Part shown: one piece after another, positions 9,965 to 20,175 of the stretch
Layout of the letters: each line of letters starts with the position of its first letter
How positions within the stretch are numbered: position 1 is the stretch's first letter
From: Patiria miniata
Lineage: Eukaryota > Echinodermata > Asteroidea > Valvatida > Asterinidae
DNA: 64,000 bases
Reading direction: 5' to 3'
Assembly (NCBI RefSeq): GCF_015706575.1
Contig: NW_024037058.1
Location: 15,087,547 to 15,151,546, forward strand
Notes under the pieces: model-generated
Told to the model about the DNA's origin: nothing
The model's database searches: none
The model's input: only the letters and a program-made list of their open reading frames with translations
Made by a program: the position numbers and the translations under genes

Positions 9965-10167
9965 ACTGAGGGGCGTTCCAATCACTATTGACAGTTTCTG
10001 TAACATCTTTTGGTATAAAAAAAAAACAAATCTGCTACAGTGGATTAATAATGAGTGAAATTTTATCATGAATACTTTATCAAGAAGCAGTTCAGTAGAA
10101 GTTGTATTCATGAAATGATATAATTTTTTTTAAATATGGATTTGTTATTTAGAAAAGAACAAATTTC
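9965..10167. other. GPCR-2 3' flank (short)
   Basis: Matches the other GPCR 3' flanks up to 'agaaaagaacaaat', then is replaced by the repeat element that follows. Minisatellite block A is absent from this spacer. Confidence 0.55.
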
Positions 10168-10492
10168 AAAAATTTCTTGCCTACTCCCAAGGGCAACCCC
10201 CTACCAAAGTTAGACACCAAAATCTCATTTCTAACTTAAGTTATCATCCGGAAACCATTTAACTTTCACTCACTGTGGTGACCTTGACCTTTGACCTTTT
10301 GACCCCAAAACCAATCCCAACTTACCTACTCCCAAGGGCAACCCCTACCAAATTTAGAAATCAAAATCTCATTTCTAACTCAAATTATCATCCGGAAACT
10401 AAGCTGCCCGTCCCGACGGACGGCCTTACGGACGGACGGATGCCGTAGGCGATGACAATACCCCTCGAGCCTCTCGGCTGAGGGGTAAAAAA
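10168..10492. mobile_element. Dispersed element with TGACCT repeats and 3' hairpin
   Basis: Two ~85-bp internal repeats (ACTCCCAAGGGCAACCCC...ATCATCCGGAAAC) surround CTTGACCTTTGACCTTTTG. A GACGGACGG tract follows, then a hairpin ACCCCTC...GAGGGGT before an A-run. Copies occur at ~14797-15121 and ~52898-53212. It has no coding capacity and looks like a non-autonomous element of unknown class. TGACCTTTGACCT at 10285-10297 is a perfect DR1 nuclear-receptor-type site. Confidence 0.6.
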
Positions 10493-10925
10493 ACGGATCT
10501 TTGTTTTTTGTGAAAAAGCTACACCGACACAAAGTCCCCATTGTCATCTTTCCCCTGTAGCAAAGCCTAGTTCCATTTATTTTGTATTTCGCTTCTATGG
10601 CCTTTAAGCTTTTGGTTTGTTCTCTATTTCTAGTTTTTCTTTGACGGCCAGAAAACCCGGAATTTTATGAGAATTTTTAAAAACCGGAATCCCGGCAAAA
10701 ACCGGAAAAGTGGCATCTCTGTACATTGCTGATGCTTTTGTACATTGCTGATGCAGTTGCACATTGATAATGCTGTTGCTCATTGCTGATGATGTTGTAC
10801 ATTGCTGATGATGTTGTGCATTCATAATGTTGTTGTACATTGCTGATGTTGTTGTATATTGCTGATACTGTTGTACATTTCTGATGTTGTTGTGCATTCG
10901 TAATGCTGTTGCGCATTGATTTTTG
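10493..10925. repeat. Interval plus 19-bp minisatellite block B (10719-10925)
   Basis: The CCGGAATTTT interval is followed by about ten 19-bp units, the same repeat as in type A spacers. Antisense open frames over it (10604-11041) are repeat artefacts. Confidence 0.85.
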
Positions 10926-11325
10926 GTGGTGTACTGCTGATGCATGAAGTTGCGCATTGCTGCTACGAGCACTAGGTTAGGGTTGTATACCGTGTAAGAA
11001 AGAACCCAGATAATAACACAGCCTCTCAAATTCAATTCCAATTGCTGTACATTTATTGATTATTGCTGAATAAATTATGTTGCTTGCGCCGACGCTTCTG
11101 CGTAAAGTTGTCTTCATTGCAGGTTTAACCCTTACTCTCTGAGGGTAGTTTACTGCATGTCAGTTGGTTATGCCAATGCCCTCCAGCTGCAGTTTATTGG
11201 CAGATACATGTAGTTTGTCTTAACAGTGAAGGCTCCAATTGGCAGGAGTTGGAGGCCCTGGAGGGTGCCTGATACTGACCAGCTGGGGGCACTCACTTTG
11301 TTATCCCTATAATCTCAGAATAAAT
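10926..11325. other. Mid-spacer and start of large insertion
   Basis: Spacer homology runs to the 'cattgcaggttt' segment near 11126, then changes to unrelated sequence that starts AACCCTTACTCTCTGAGGG. No gene seen. Confidence 0.5.
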
Positions 11326-12058
11326 ACAAGATTTCTATTGTTTTAGCCACTGTGAACTTGACACTTGACCTTTTGACCCCAAATGCAATAGGCTTCTTAG
11401 GATTGCCAAGAACAATCCACAAACCAAATTTGAAGTTCACATGTAAAGTATTTCTCAAGTTATTGCGCTGACAAGATTTCTATTGTTTTAGCCACTGTGA
11501 ACTTGACCTTTGGCCTTTTGGCCCCAAATGCAAAAGGCTTCTTAGGATTGCCAAAAACAATCCACAAACCAAATTTGAAGTTCACATGTAAAGTATTTCT
11601 CAAGTTATCGCGCTGACAAGATTTCTATTGTTTTAGCCACTGTGAACTTGACCTTTGGCCTTTTGGCCCAAAATGCGAAAGGCTTCTTAGGATTGCCAAA
11701 AACAATCCACAAACCAAATTTGAAGTTCACATGTAAAGTATTTCTCAAGTTATCGCGCTGACAAGATTTCTATTGTTTTAGCCACTGTGAACTTGACCTT
11801 TGGCCTTTTGGCCCCAAATGCGAAAGGCTTCTTAGGATTACTAAGAACAATCCACAAACCAAATTTGAAGTTCATATGTTAAGTATTTCTCAAGTTATCG
11901 CGCTGACAAGATTTCTATTGTTTTAGCCACTGTGAACTTGACCTTTGGCCTTTTGGCCCCAAATGCGAAAGGCTTCTTAGGATTACCAAGAACAATCCAC
12001 AAACCAAATTTGAAGTTAATATGTTAAGTATTTCTCAAGTTATCGCGCTGACAAGATT
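11326..12058. repeat. 145-bp satellite, five units
   Basis: ACAAGATTTCTATTGTTTTA recurs at 11326, 11471, 11616, 11761 and 11906, with a partial sixth at 12051, so the period is exactly 145 bp. Each unit carries TTGACCTTTGGCCTTTTGG (the first carries TTGACACTTGACCTTTTG). Units differ by a few substitutions and no indels. Confidence 0.95.
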
Positions 12059-12391
12059 TGTCCGGACACACACACCCACACACCCATACTTGTTTCACAT
12101 GACTAGTGTGGACTTTCCATTGCTTTCGTGTAGTTAAGAAAAACCAGTGAAAAAACTCATTTTTCTCAAACTGTGAAAACTCTTTCAACCCAATTTTTTT
12201 TCTATGATTCCCTTTAGTGTTTCTCTTCATTCTGCTACAGATAAACCTAACCCAAAAATGCCTCTAAACCTGTTTTCCAGAAATGGGGAAACACTGTGTG
12301 GACGTGGGGCAAGTCCACACAACGTCGGTGCTACCTACATTATGTGGACGTCTTTTGTTCGGAAGTCCACACTGCGTATGTAAGACAAACT
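12059..12391. other. Unique spacer between satellite and CCCA repeat
   Basis: Contains a short CACA/CCCA tract and repeated GTGTGGAC / GTCCACAC inverted words (12295-12372). No gene is recognised. Confidence 0.45.
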
Positions 12392-12517
12392 CACCCACCC
12401 ACCCACACACACACCCACACACCCACCCACCCACCCACCCACCCACCCACCCACCTTCCCACCCACGGAAGGACAAGGCGGAAACAGTATGCCCCTTCGG
12501 CTTCGCCGCGGGGCATA
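12392..12517. repeat. (CCCA)n microsatellite and terminal hairpin
   Basis: The CCCA/CACA tract at 12392-12466 makes His/Pro/Thr-rich and Gly/Trp-rich open frames that are not genes. It is followed by a hairpin with arms ATGCCCC...GGGGCAT (12488-12517) and an A-run. This resembles the 3' end of the element at 10168-10492. Confidence 0.85.
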
Positions 12518-13037
12518 AAAATTGATTGTGGTAATGAAATTGATGAGAGATAAGCTTGTCACGTAGCAATTTTCGAAGGAAAAAAAATAGAATTCCTGTC
12601 ATTTAGTTCTACATGTAGTCTATCCCTTTCAATCTGGAATATTTCCCGCCCATTCAGATACAAATTTGTTGTCTAAACATTTCAAATATGCCCAAAATAA
12701 TCAATAATATTTGAGAATATCAGCTGGTCCTTTTTCCCAGCCATTTTCTTAATGAATAAGGCCATGCCTACGAGCTTTGTACAGTACTTGAAAACTGACA
12801 GGTATTACTGAACGAAATTAGACACAGACAAATGTTACAGTCAGCATTAACAATATCAACTCCAAGCTAAAAAAAAAGAGAGGCAAGATCCCAGCTAAAA
12901 TGTTTATTGGCACTTTGTTCTCCACCTCATTGTTTGGTCCCAGATTTGGGACTCACTATCACTCAGCATGAACACAACAGGTCAAAGTGGGGACCCCATC
13001 AGCCAGAGTCTCGCCCAGTACTGATGACCTGCTATTT
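12518..13037. other. Type B mid-spacer, left part
   Basis: Begins at AAAATTGATTGTGGTAATG, where homology to spacers 3 (25756) and 8 (55457) starts. No gene seen. The open frame at 12907-13176 is broken in the other copies. Confidence 0.5.
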
Positions 13038-13220
13038 CAGTCCACTTCCGTTCATACAAACTCAGCTGGACCTAGCAAAAATGTTTGTTATATCAGAATT
13101 TGTATTAAGAGGACCGATGGTCGCATTCATTGTGCACATTAATTCAGTCGGGACCAAGGCTTTTTGTTTGTTGTAACCAGAATTTGCATTAACAGTGTTT
13201 GTATAAACGAGAGTCGACTG
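13038..13220. mobile_element. Tc1/mariner-pogo-like MITE
   Basis: The ends are imperfect inverted repeats, CAGTCCACTTCCGTTCATAC at the left and GTATAAACGAGAGTCGACTG at the right. TA follows the right end. In the copies at 26277-26462 and 55979-56162, TA is present on both sides. There is no coding capacity. The superfamily is inferred from the TA duplication and CAGTC ends. Confidence 0.65.
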
Positions 13221-13277
13221 TAATAGGATGAAAGGTACAGTACTTGCACCTGATCACAGTCACTAGACTGATTTTGA

Positions 13278-13517
13278 CTGAAAGGACAACTTGCACTCGC
13301 AGAATCAGAGAGGCACTACAGGTCGCTGCTCACGGTTTCCCATGCCCCACTGCAGGACGCAGGTCTAGTCCTCATCATCTTCCCAAACCTGCAGAGACTG
13401 AAACTCCTTGATGATGGACCAAGCCAGCTTACCCTCCCTCGATGCATTCAAATTGGCATCGAGGAATGCTACTTTCTAACCTCCAGTTTACTCTTGTTAG
13501 GGGTGGTGACCATATAG
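13278..13517 (+). other. LRR-like open segment (possible exon fossil)
   Basis: A stop-free + frame without ATG reads ...GLVLIIFPNLQRLKLLDDG..., followed by a second leucine-rich stretch (CYFLTSSLLLLG) before TAG. An acceptor-like CTCGCAG precedes residues ESERHY at 13303. The L-x-x-F-P-x-L-x-x-L-x-L spacing resembles a leucine-rich repeat. Copies at 17932-18146, 26545-26759 and 56245-56459 keep the frame open, with several synonymous changes. No donor site is convincing. It may be a captured exon piece or chance. Confidence 0.3.
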
Positions 13518-13992
13518 ACCTGGTTTGAAAAGGCCCCCCTGTTTAATACCTCACCCTGAAAAGGAGACAATCAGTTTTTCCCAAGCATTCAAGATTTGTA
13601 CAATAATTGGTAATTAACAAGAAATAAATCTAAACAAAATTAGACACAGAGCAACCTGCATCCTGCAAGTTGGTTTAATCATGATTATTATTTATATCAG
13701 GCTTCCAGCGGTAAACAAAAAATATCAGCGTATTGAATGCTTTTTCAAAACGTACCCGGATGACAGCAATATTGTCAGTAAAACTAGTACCCACATTGCG
13801 GACAATGGTACTTTTGATATTGTCCGGTGCGCCCTCATCCAGACATTTTCACTGGTTCCCTCACGATCAAGAGCGTAGAAACTCATAGTTGTCAACCACT
13901 CATCAGAGCGTAGCACGTGGTACCATCAAACACGGATGCCCACGCAGCGCGCAGCAGGCCACGTTTACCTTTAACTGATGCCCCTAATCACA
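13518..13992. other. Type B mid-spacer, right part
   Basis: Non-coding spacer. The open frames on both strands around 13681-13916 are not preserved consistently between copies. No gene is recognised. Confidence 0.45.
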
Positions 13993-14145
13993 ATGGCAGC
14001 TTCAAACAGTTTGACGAAATACAAAAATTGTAGGAGAGATGAAGACGGTGCCTTGAATTGTATTTCTTGTGAATCAAGTCAGCCTGATATAAATAATAAT
14101 AACAATATTGGACGGCTTGGAAGCCATCCAATATTATATAATTAA
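13993..14145 (+). other. Small conserved ORF with hairpin 3' end (50 codons)
   Basis: ATG...TAA frame with a Cys-containing middle (KNCRRDEDGALNCISC), ending in an (AAT)n-derived Asn run. The last part is a hairpin with 15-nt arms and one mismatch (14104-14135, AATATTGGACGGCTT / AAGCCATCCAATATT). It is open at 18622 and 57067 but has an in-frame TGA in the copy near 27408, so coding is doubtful. Confidence 0.2.
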
Positions 14146-14380
14146 ATGCTGCCACTCAAGCTGACAATATTTCACATCAATCAGAATGCAAGGGAGCACC
14201 AAGCAGCTCTTGGCAATTACAAAGGCCGGTCGACAGGCAATCACAGACGTTATCAAAAATAAACAAGCTTGCACAGAGTTGTATTCCAATGGCGAGCCCC
14301 CCCCCCCCTCCAATTACAAAGGAAGATTGAAACATTCTGGCATAAGATCCACTGTGTTTTGGTTTGATTGGTTTAATTAA
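14146..14380. other. Spacer with poly-C run
   Basis: Contains a 12-C run at ~14287, the only length difference found between duplication copies. Short open frames across it shift with the run length. Confidence 0.45.
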
Positions 14381-14560
14381 TAAGCCATTTGCGAGTGACC
14401 TATACCCTTTAGGATAAAACTTTGAAAAACGTCTGGTACACTGACTTGCTCAGGATGCTTGGCACATTGTAACTGTGAATTCTCCAGACTAAAGACACTG
14501 TTGCTAATCACCTGATTCGGGGCAAGCTCTTGCATAGTTACGTAAGAGACGCTCAGTACC
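14381..14560. mobile_element. TTAA-flanked MITE, truncated by duplication junction
   Basis: Left ~180 bp of the element that is complete at 19008-19390. The right arm was lost where copy A joins copy B. Confidence 0.75.
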
Positions 14561-15954
14561 TGTAAACGCTGCCTGCCATTGGTTGCAAACTGAACTGAGG
14601 GGCGTTCCAATCACTATTGACAGTTTCTGTAACATCTTTTGGTATAAAAAAAAAACAAATCTGCTACAGTGGATTAATAATGAGTGAAATTTTATCATGA
14701 ATACTTTATCAAGAAGCAGTTCAGTAGAAGTTGTATTCATGAAATGATATAATTTTTTTTAAATATGGATTTGTTATTTAGAAAAGAACAAATTTCAAAA
14801 ATTTCTTGCCTACTCCCAAGGGCAACCCCCTACCAAAGTTAGACACCAAAATCTCATTTCTAACTTAAGTTATCATCCGGAAACCATTTAACTTTCACTC
14901 ACTGTGGTGACCTTGACCTTTGACCTTTTGACCCCAAAACCAATCCCAACTTACCTACTCCCAAGGGCAACCCCTACCAAATTTAGAAATCAAAATCTCA
15001 TTTCTAACTCAAATTATCATCCGGAAACTAAGCTGCCCGTCCCGACGGACGGCCTTACGGACGGACGGATGCCGTAGGCGATGACAATACCCCTCGAGCC
15101 TCTCGGCTGAGGGGTAAAAAAACGGATCTTTGTTTTTTGTGAAAAAGCTACACCGACACAAAGTCCCCATTGTCATCTTTCCCCTGTAGCAAAGCCTAGT
15201 TCCATTTATTTTGTATTTCGCTTCTATGGCCTTTAAGCTTTTGGTTTGTTCTCTATTTCTAGTTTTTCTTTGACGGCCAGAAAACCCGGAATTTTATGAG
15301 AATTTTTAAAAACCGGAATCCCGGCAAAAACCGGAAAAGTGGCATCTCTGTACATTGCTGATGCTTTTGTACATTGCTGATGCAGTTGCACATTGATAAT
15401 GCTGTTGCTCATTGCTGATGATGTTGTACATTGCTGATGATGTTGTGCATTCATAATGTTGTTGTACATTGCTGATGTTGTTGTATATTGCTGATACTGT
15501 TGTACATTTCTGATGTTGTTGTGCATTCGTAATGCTGTTGCGCATTGATTTTTGGTGGTGTACTGCTGATGCATGAAGTTGCGCATTGCTGCTACGAGCA
15601 CTAGGTTAGGGTTGTATACCGTGTAAGAAAGAACCCAGATAATAACACAGCCTCTCAAATTCAATTCCAATTGCTGTACATTTATTGATTATTGCTGAAT
15701 AAATTATGTTGCTTGCGCCGACGCTTCTGCGTAAAGTTGTCTTCATTGCAGGTTTAACCCTTACTCTCTGAGGGTAGTTTACTGCATGTCAGTTGGTTAT
15801 GCCAATGCCCTCCAGCTGCAGTTTATTGGCAGATACATGTAGTTTGTCTTAACAGTGAAGGCTCCAATTGGCAGGAGTTGGAGGCCCTGGAGGGTGCCTG
15901 ATACTGACCAGCTGGGGGCACTCACTTTGTTATCCCTATAATCTCAGAATAAAT

Positions 15955-16687
15955 ACAAGATTTCTATTGTTTTAGCCACTGTGAACTTGACACTTGACCT
16001 TTTGACCCCAAATGCAATAGGCTTCTTAGGATTGCCAAGAACAATCCACAAACCAAATTTGAAGTTCACATGTAAAGTATTTCTCAAGTTATTGCGCTGA
16101 CAAGATTTCTATTGTTTTAGCCACTGTGAACTTGACCTTTGGCCTTTTGGCCCCAAATGCAAAAGGCTTCTTAGGATTGCCAAAAACAATCCACAAACCA
16201 AATTTGAAGTTCACATGTAAAGTATTTCTCAAGTTATCGCGCTGACAAGATTTCTATTGTTTTAGCCACTGTGAACTTGACCTTTGGCCTTTTGGCCCAA
16301 AATGCGAAAGGCTTCTTAGGATTGCCAAAAACAATCCACAAACCAAATTTGAAGTTCACATGTAAAGTATTTCTCAAGTTATCGCGCTGACAAGATTTCT
16401 ATTGTTTTAGCCACTGTGAACTTGACCTTTGGCCTTTTGGCCCCAAATGCGAAAGGCTTCTTAGGATTACTAAGAACAATCCACAAACCAAATTTGAAGT
16501 TCATATGTTAAGTATTTCTCAAGTTATCGCGCTGACAAGATTTCTATTGTTTTAGCCACTGTGAACTTGACCTTTGGCCTTTTGGCCCCAAATGCGAAAG
16601 GCTTCTTAGGATTACCAAGAACAATCCACAAACCAAATTTGAAGTTAATATGTTAAGTATTTCTCAAGTTATCGCGCTGACAAGATT
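15955..16687. repeat. 145-bp satellite, second copy
   Basis: Same five units as at 11326-12058, shifted by 4629 bp with no substitutions seen in the stretches compared. Confidence 0.93.
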
Positions 16688-17020
16688 TGTCCGGACACAC
16701 ACACCCACACACCCATACTTGTTTCACATGACTAGTGTGGACTTTCCATTGCTTTCGTGTAGTTAAGAAAAACCAGTGAAAAAACTCATTTTTCTCAAAC
16801 TGTGAAAACTCTTTCAACCCAATTTTTTTTCTATGATTCCCTTTAGTGTTTCTCTTCATTCTGCTACAGATAAACCTAACCCAAAAATGCCTCTAAACCT
16901 GTTTTCCAGAAATGGGGAAACACTGTGTGGACGTGGGGCAAGTCCACACAACGTCGGTGCTACCTACATTATGTGGACGTCTTTTGTTCGGAAGTCCACA
17001 CTGCGTATGTAAGACAAACT

Positions 17021-17095
17021 CACCCACCCACCCACACACACACCCACACACCCACCCACCCACCCACCCACCCACCCACCCACCTTCCCACCCAC
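17021..17095. repeat. (CCCA)n microsatellite, second copy
   Basis: Same length as the tract at 12392-12466. Identity at a hypermutable repeat supports either a very young duplication or an assembly duplication. Confidence 0.9.
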
Positions 17096-19007
17096 GGAAG
17101 GACAAGGCGGAAACAGTATGCCCCTTCGGCTTCGCCGCGGGGCATAAAAATTGATTGTGGTAATGAAATTGATGAGAGATAAGCTTGTCACGTAGCAATT
17201 TTCGAAGGAAAAAAAATAGAATTCCTGTCATTTAGTTCTACATGTAGTCTATCCCTTTCAATCTGGAATATTTCCCGCCCATTCAGATACAAATTTGTTG
17301 TCTAAACATTTCAAATATGCCCAAAATAATCAATAATATTTGAGAATATCAGCTGGTCCTTTTTCCCAGCCATTTTCTTAATGAATAAGGCCATGCCTAC
17401 GAGCTTTGTACAGTACTTGAAAACTGACAGGTATTACTGAACGAAATTAGACACAGACAAATGTTACAGTCAGCATTAACAATATCAACTCCAAGCTAAA
17501 AAAAAAGAGAGGCAAGATCCCAGCTAAAATGTTTATTGGCACTTTGTTCTCCACCTCATTGTTTGGTCCCAGATTTGGGACTCACTATCACTCAGCATGA
17601 ACACAACAGGTCAAAGTGGGGACCCCATCAGCCAGAGTCTCGCCCAGTACTGATGACCTGCTATTTCAGTCCACTTCCGTTCATACAAACTCAGCTGGAC
17701 CTAGCAAAAATGTTTGTTATATCAGAATTTGTATTAAGAGGACCGATGGTCGCATTCATTGTGCACATTAATTCAGTCGGGACCAAGGCTTTTTGTTTGT
17801 TGTAACCAGAATTTGCATTAACAGTGTTTGTATAAACGAGAGTCGACTGTAATAGGATGAAAGGTACAGTACTTGCACCTGATCACAGTCACTAGACTGA
17901 TTTTGACTGAAAGGACAACTTGCACTCGCAGAATCAGAGAGGCACTACAGGTCGCTGCTCACGGTTTCCCATGCCCCACTGCAGGACGCAGGTCTAGTCC
18001 TCATCATCTTCCCAAACCTGCAGAGACTGAAACTCCTTGATGATGGACCAAGCCAGCTTACCCTCCCTCGATGCATTCAAATTGGCATCGAGGAATGCTA
18101 CTTTCTAACCTCCAGTTTACTCTTGTTAGGGGTGGTGACCATATAGACCTGGTTTGAAAAGGCCCCCCTGTTTAATACCTCACCCTGAAAAGGAGACAAT
18201 CAGTTTTTCCCAAGCATTCAAGATTTGTACAATAATTGGTAATTAACAAGAAATAAATCTAAACAAAATTAGACACAGAGCAACCTGCATCCTGCAAGTT
18301 GGTTTAATCATGATTATTATTTATATCAGGCTTCCAGCGGTAAACAAAAAATATCAGCGTATTGAATGCTTTTTCAAAACGTACCCGGATGACAGCAATA
18401 TTGTCAGTAAAACTAGTACCCACATTGCGGACAATGGTACTTTTGATATTGTCCGGTGCGCCCTCATCCAGACATTTTCACTGGTTCCCTCACGATCAAG
18501 AGCGTAGAAACTCATAGTTGTCAACCACTCATCAGAGCGTAGCACGTGGTACCATCAAACACGGATGCCCACGCAGCGCGCAGCAGGCCACGTTTACCTT
18601 TAACTGATGCCCCTAATCACAATGGCAGCTTCAAACAGTTTGACGAAATACAAAAATTGTAGGAGAGATGAAGACGGTGCCTTGAATTGTATTTCTTGTG
18701 AATCAAGTCAGCCTGATATAAATAATAATAACAATATTGGACGGCTTGGAAGCCATCCAATATTATATAATTAAATGCTGCCACTCAAGCTGACAATATT
18801 TCACATCAATCAGAATGCAAGGGAGCACCAAGCAGCTCTTGGCAATTACAAAGGCCGGTCGACAGGCAATCACAGACGTTATCAAAAATAAACAAGCTTG
18901 CACAGAGTTGTATTCCAATGGCGAGCCCCCCCCCCTCCAATTACAAAGGAAGATTGAAACATTCTGGCATAAGATCCACTGTGTTTTGGTTTGATTGGTT
19001 TAATTAA

Positions 19008-19390
19008 TAAGCCATTTGCGAGTGACCTATACCCTTTAGGATAAAACTTTGAAAAACGTCTGGTACACTGACTTGCTCAGGATGCTTGGCACATTGTAAC
19101 TGTGAATTCTCCAGACTAAAGACACTGTTGCTAATCACCTGATTCGGGGCAAGCTCTTGCATAGTTACGTAAGAGACGCTCAGTACCAATACATTGTTCA
19201 CAATGGGTGAGAATGGCACAAAGAAACCAGACCATGCCAGAGCTGGGGGTTGCTAGCATAAGGCTTGCCCCGAATCACGTGATATAGTAACAGTCTCTTT
19301 GGTCAGGAGAATGCAAAGTAAACACGTGCAAAGCATTGGATTAAGTCAGCGGTTCCAGATTGTATTCAAATTTAACTCGCAAATGGCTTA
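19008..19390. mobile_element. MITE with TTAA target duplication (complete)
   Basis: Ends are perfect inverted repeats TAAGCCATTTGCGAGT / ACTCGCAAATGGCTTA, flanked by TTAA (19004-19007, 19391-19394). A second inverted pair inside (GATTCGGGGCAAGC / GCTTGCCCCGAATC) adds foldback structure. Another copy is 27798-28179. The matching site in spacer 8 (57463-57466) is empty. TTAA duplication suggests a piggyBac-like family, though the A/T-rich ends leave the exact border ambiguous. Confidence 0.78.
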
Positions 19391-19410
19391 TTAAAGAACT
19401 GAAAGCAATT

Positions 19411-19748
19411 CGGGCGTTTCACAATGCAGTGCGTCACCAAGAGTTAGCCACTGAGAGTTCATTTTTCCAAGTGCATTGTGGGAGATAGTCGACAAATTCA
19501 CACCGCGGGACATTTGAAATTGTTCGTTTTTCCGGTCAGCAGTTTCGTAAGCGTATGATTTAAGTATGATTTTTTATCAATATGGTGTTTTTGTAAGGCG
19601 GCAGAACATTATGCCCCAATCTATTACAAACTAGCTCAAGTTGTCAACTGACACTTGTTCAAATGGGCCATGTTTTGTTGACCGTAAACTTGAAAAATGG
19701 AATCTCTGTGGCAAACTCTTGGTGGCGCACTGCATTGTGAATCGCCCG
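19411..19748. mobile_element. MITE with AATT target duplication
   Basis: Flanked by AATT (19407-19410, 19749-19752). Inverted ends of roughly 40 bp begin CGGGCGTTTCACAATGCAGT and end ACTGCATTGTGAATCGCCCG. Type A spacers show the uninterrupted AAAGCAATTGAGAGC. Copies lie at 28200-28538 and 57483-57824. Superfamily unknown. Confidence 0.78.
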
Positions 19749-20175
19749 AATTGAGAGCATTTATCATTGGTTCAAAATGTGCACAAGACACCATGTAGGG
19801 TTTGCAAGAAAACGATGCAGAGCAGTGACATCAAGGGGGAAGTAGGGAGAAGGGGGGGGGGGGGGTCCAGCAATGAAATCAACATTTTCAGAATGGTGCT
19901 AACCGACTATTTAACAGAATATTTTTCCGCAGTTAGTTTCAGAAGCTATTTGTTATGTCAAGGAAAGTGATTCTTGTCCGAACATCCGGTAACCAAACAG
20001 AGATTGTTCATACAAATCAAATAAAAAATCTAGATATTTGTGGACAAACACATGGCTGTTTCGGCAATATTATTTGTTGTTGTATTTTTATGTCATAGTA
20101 TAGACTGATAGGACAGATATGTGCAGTATAAAGTTGCAAAGTGATCAGTGCCAATAGTACAGCAGCTATGAAGTC
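19749..20175. other. Spacer 2 mid-region, right part
   Basis: Homologous to the end of type A mid-spacers, with a G-run near 19852. No gene seen. Confidence 0.5.

Larger units (their letters stand above)
9932..14560. repeat. 4629-bp tandem duplication, copy A
   Basis: Left unit of a direct duplication whose right unit is 14561-19187 (offset 4629). It starts inside the last codons of GPCR-2 and ends inside a TTAA-flanked MITE. Every stretch compared is identical apart from a C-run at ~14287 (12 C here, 10 C in copy B). The junction 'cagtacc|tgtaaacgc' shares only CC with both parent borders. Confidence 0.92.
14561..19187. repeat. 4627-bp tandem duplication, copy B
   Basis: Right unit of the tandem duplication. 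It repeats all parts of copy A at +4629: GPCR C-terminal codons 14561-14594 (a 12-codon stub, not a gene), TGACCT element ~14797-15121, minisatellite ~15348-15554, 145-bp satellite, CCCA tract, Tc1-like MITE 17667-17849, LRR-like segment 17932-18146 and small ORF 18622-18774. After the 10-C run (~18926) the offset is 4627. Confidence 0.92.

Noticed and set aside
10168..10492. Helitron 3' end
   Set aside because: A terminal hairpin is present, but it is followed by TAAAA rather than CTRR, and no TC start or A/T insertion site could be shown.
11326..12058. CRISPR-like direct repeats
   Set aside because: Contiguous 145-bp repeats without unique spacers, in a eukaryotic context.
12264..12602. 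His/Pro/Thr- and Gly/Trp-rich frames at the CCCA tract
   Set aside because: Microsatellite translation in all frames. No gene structure.
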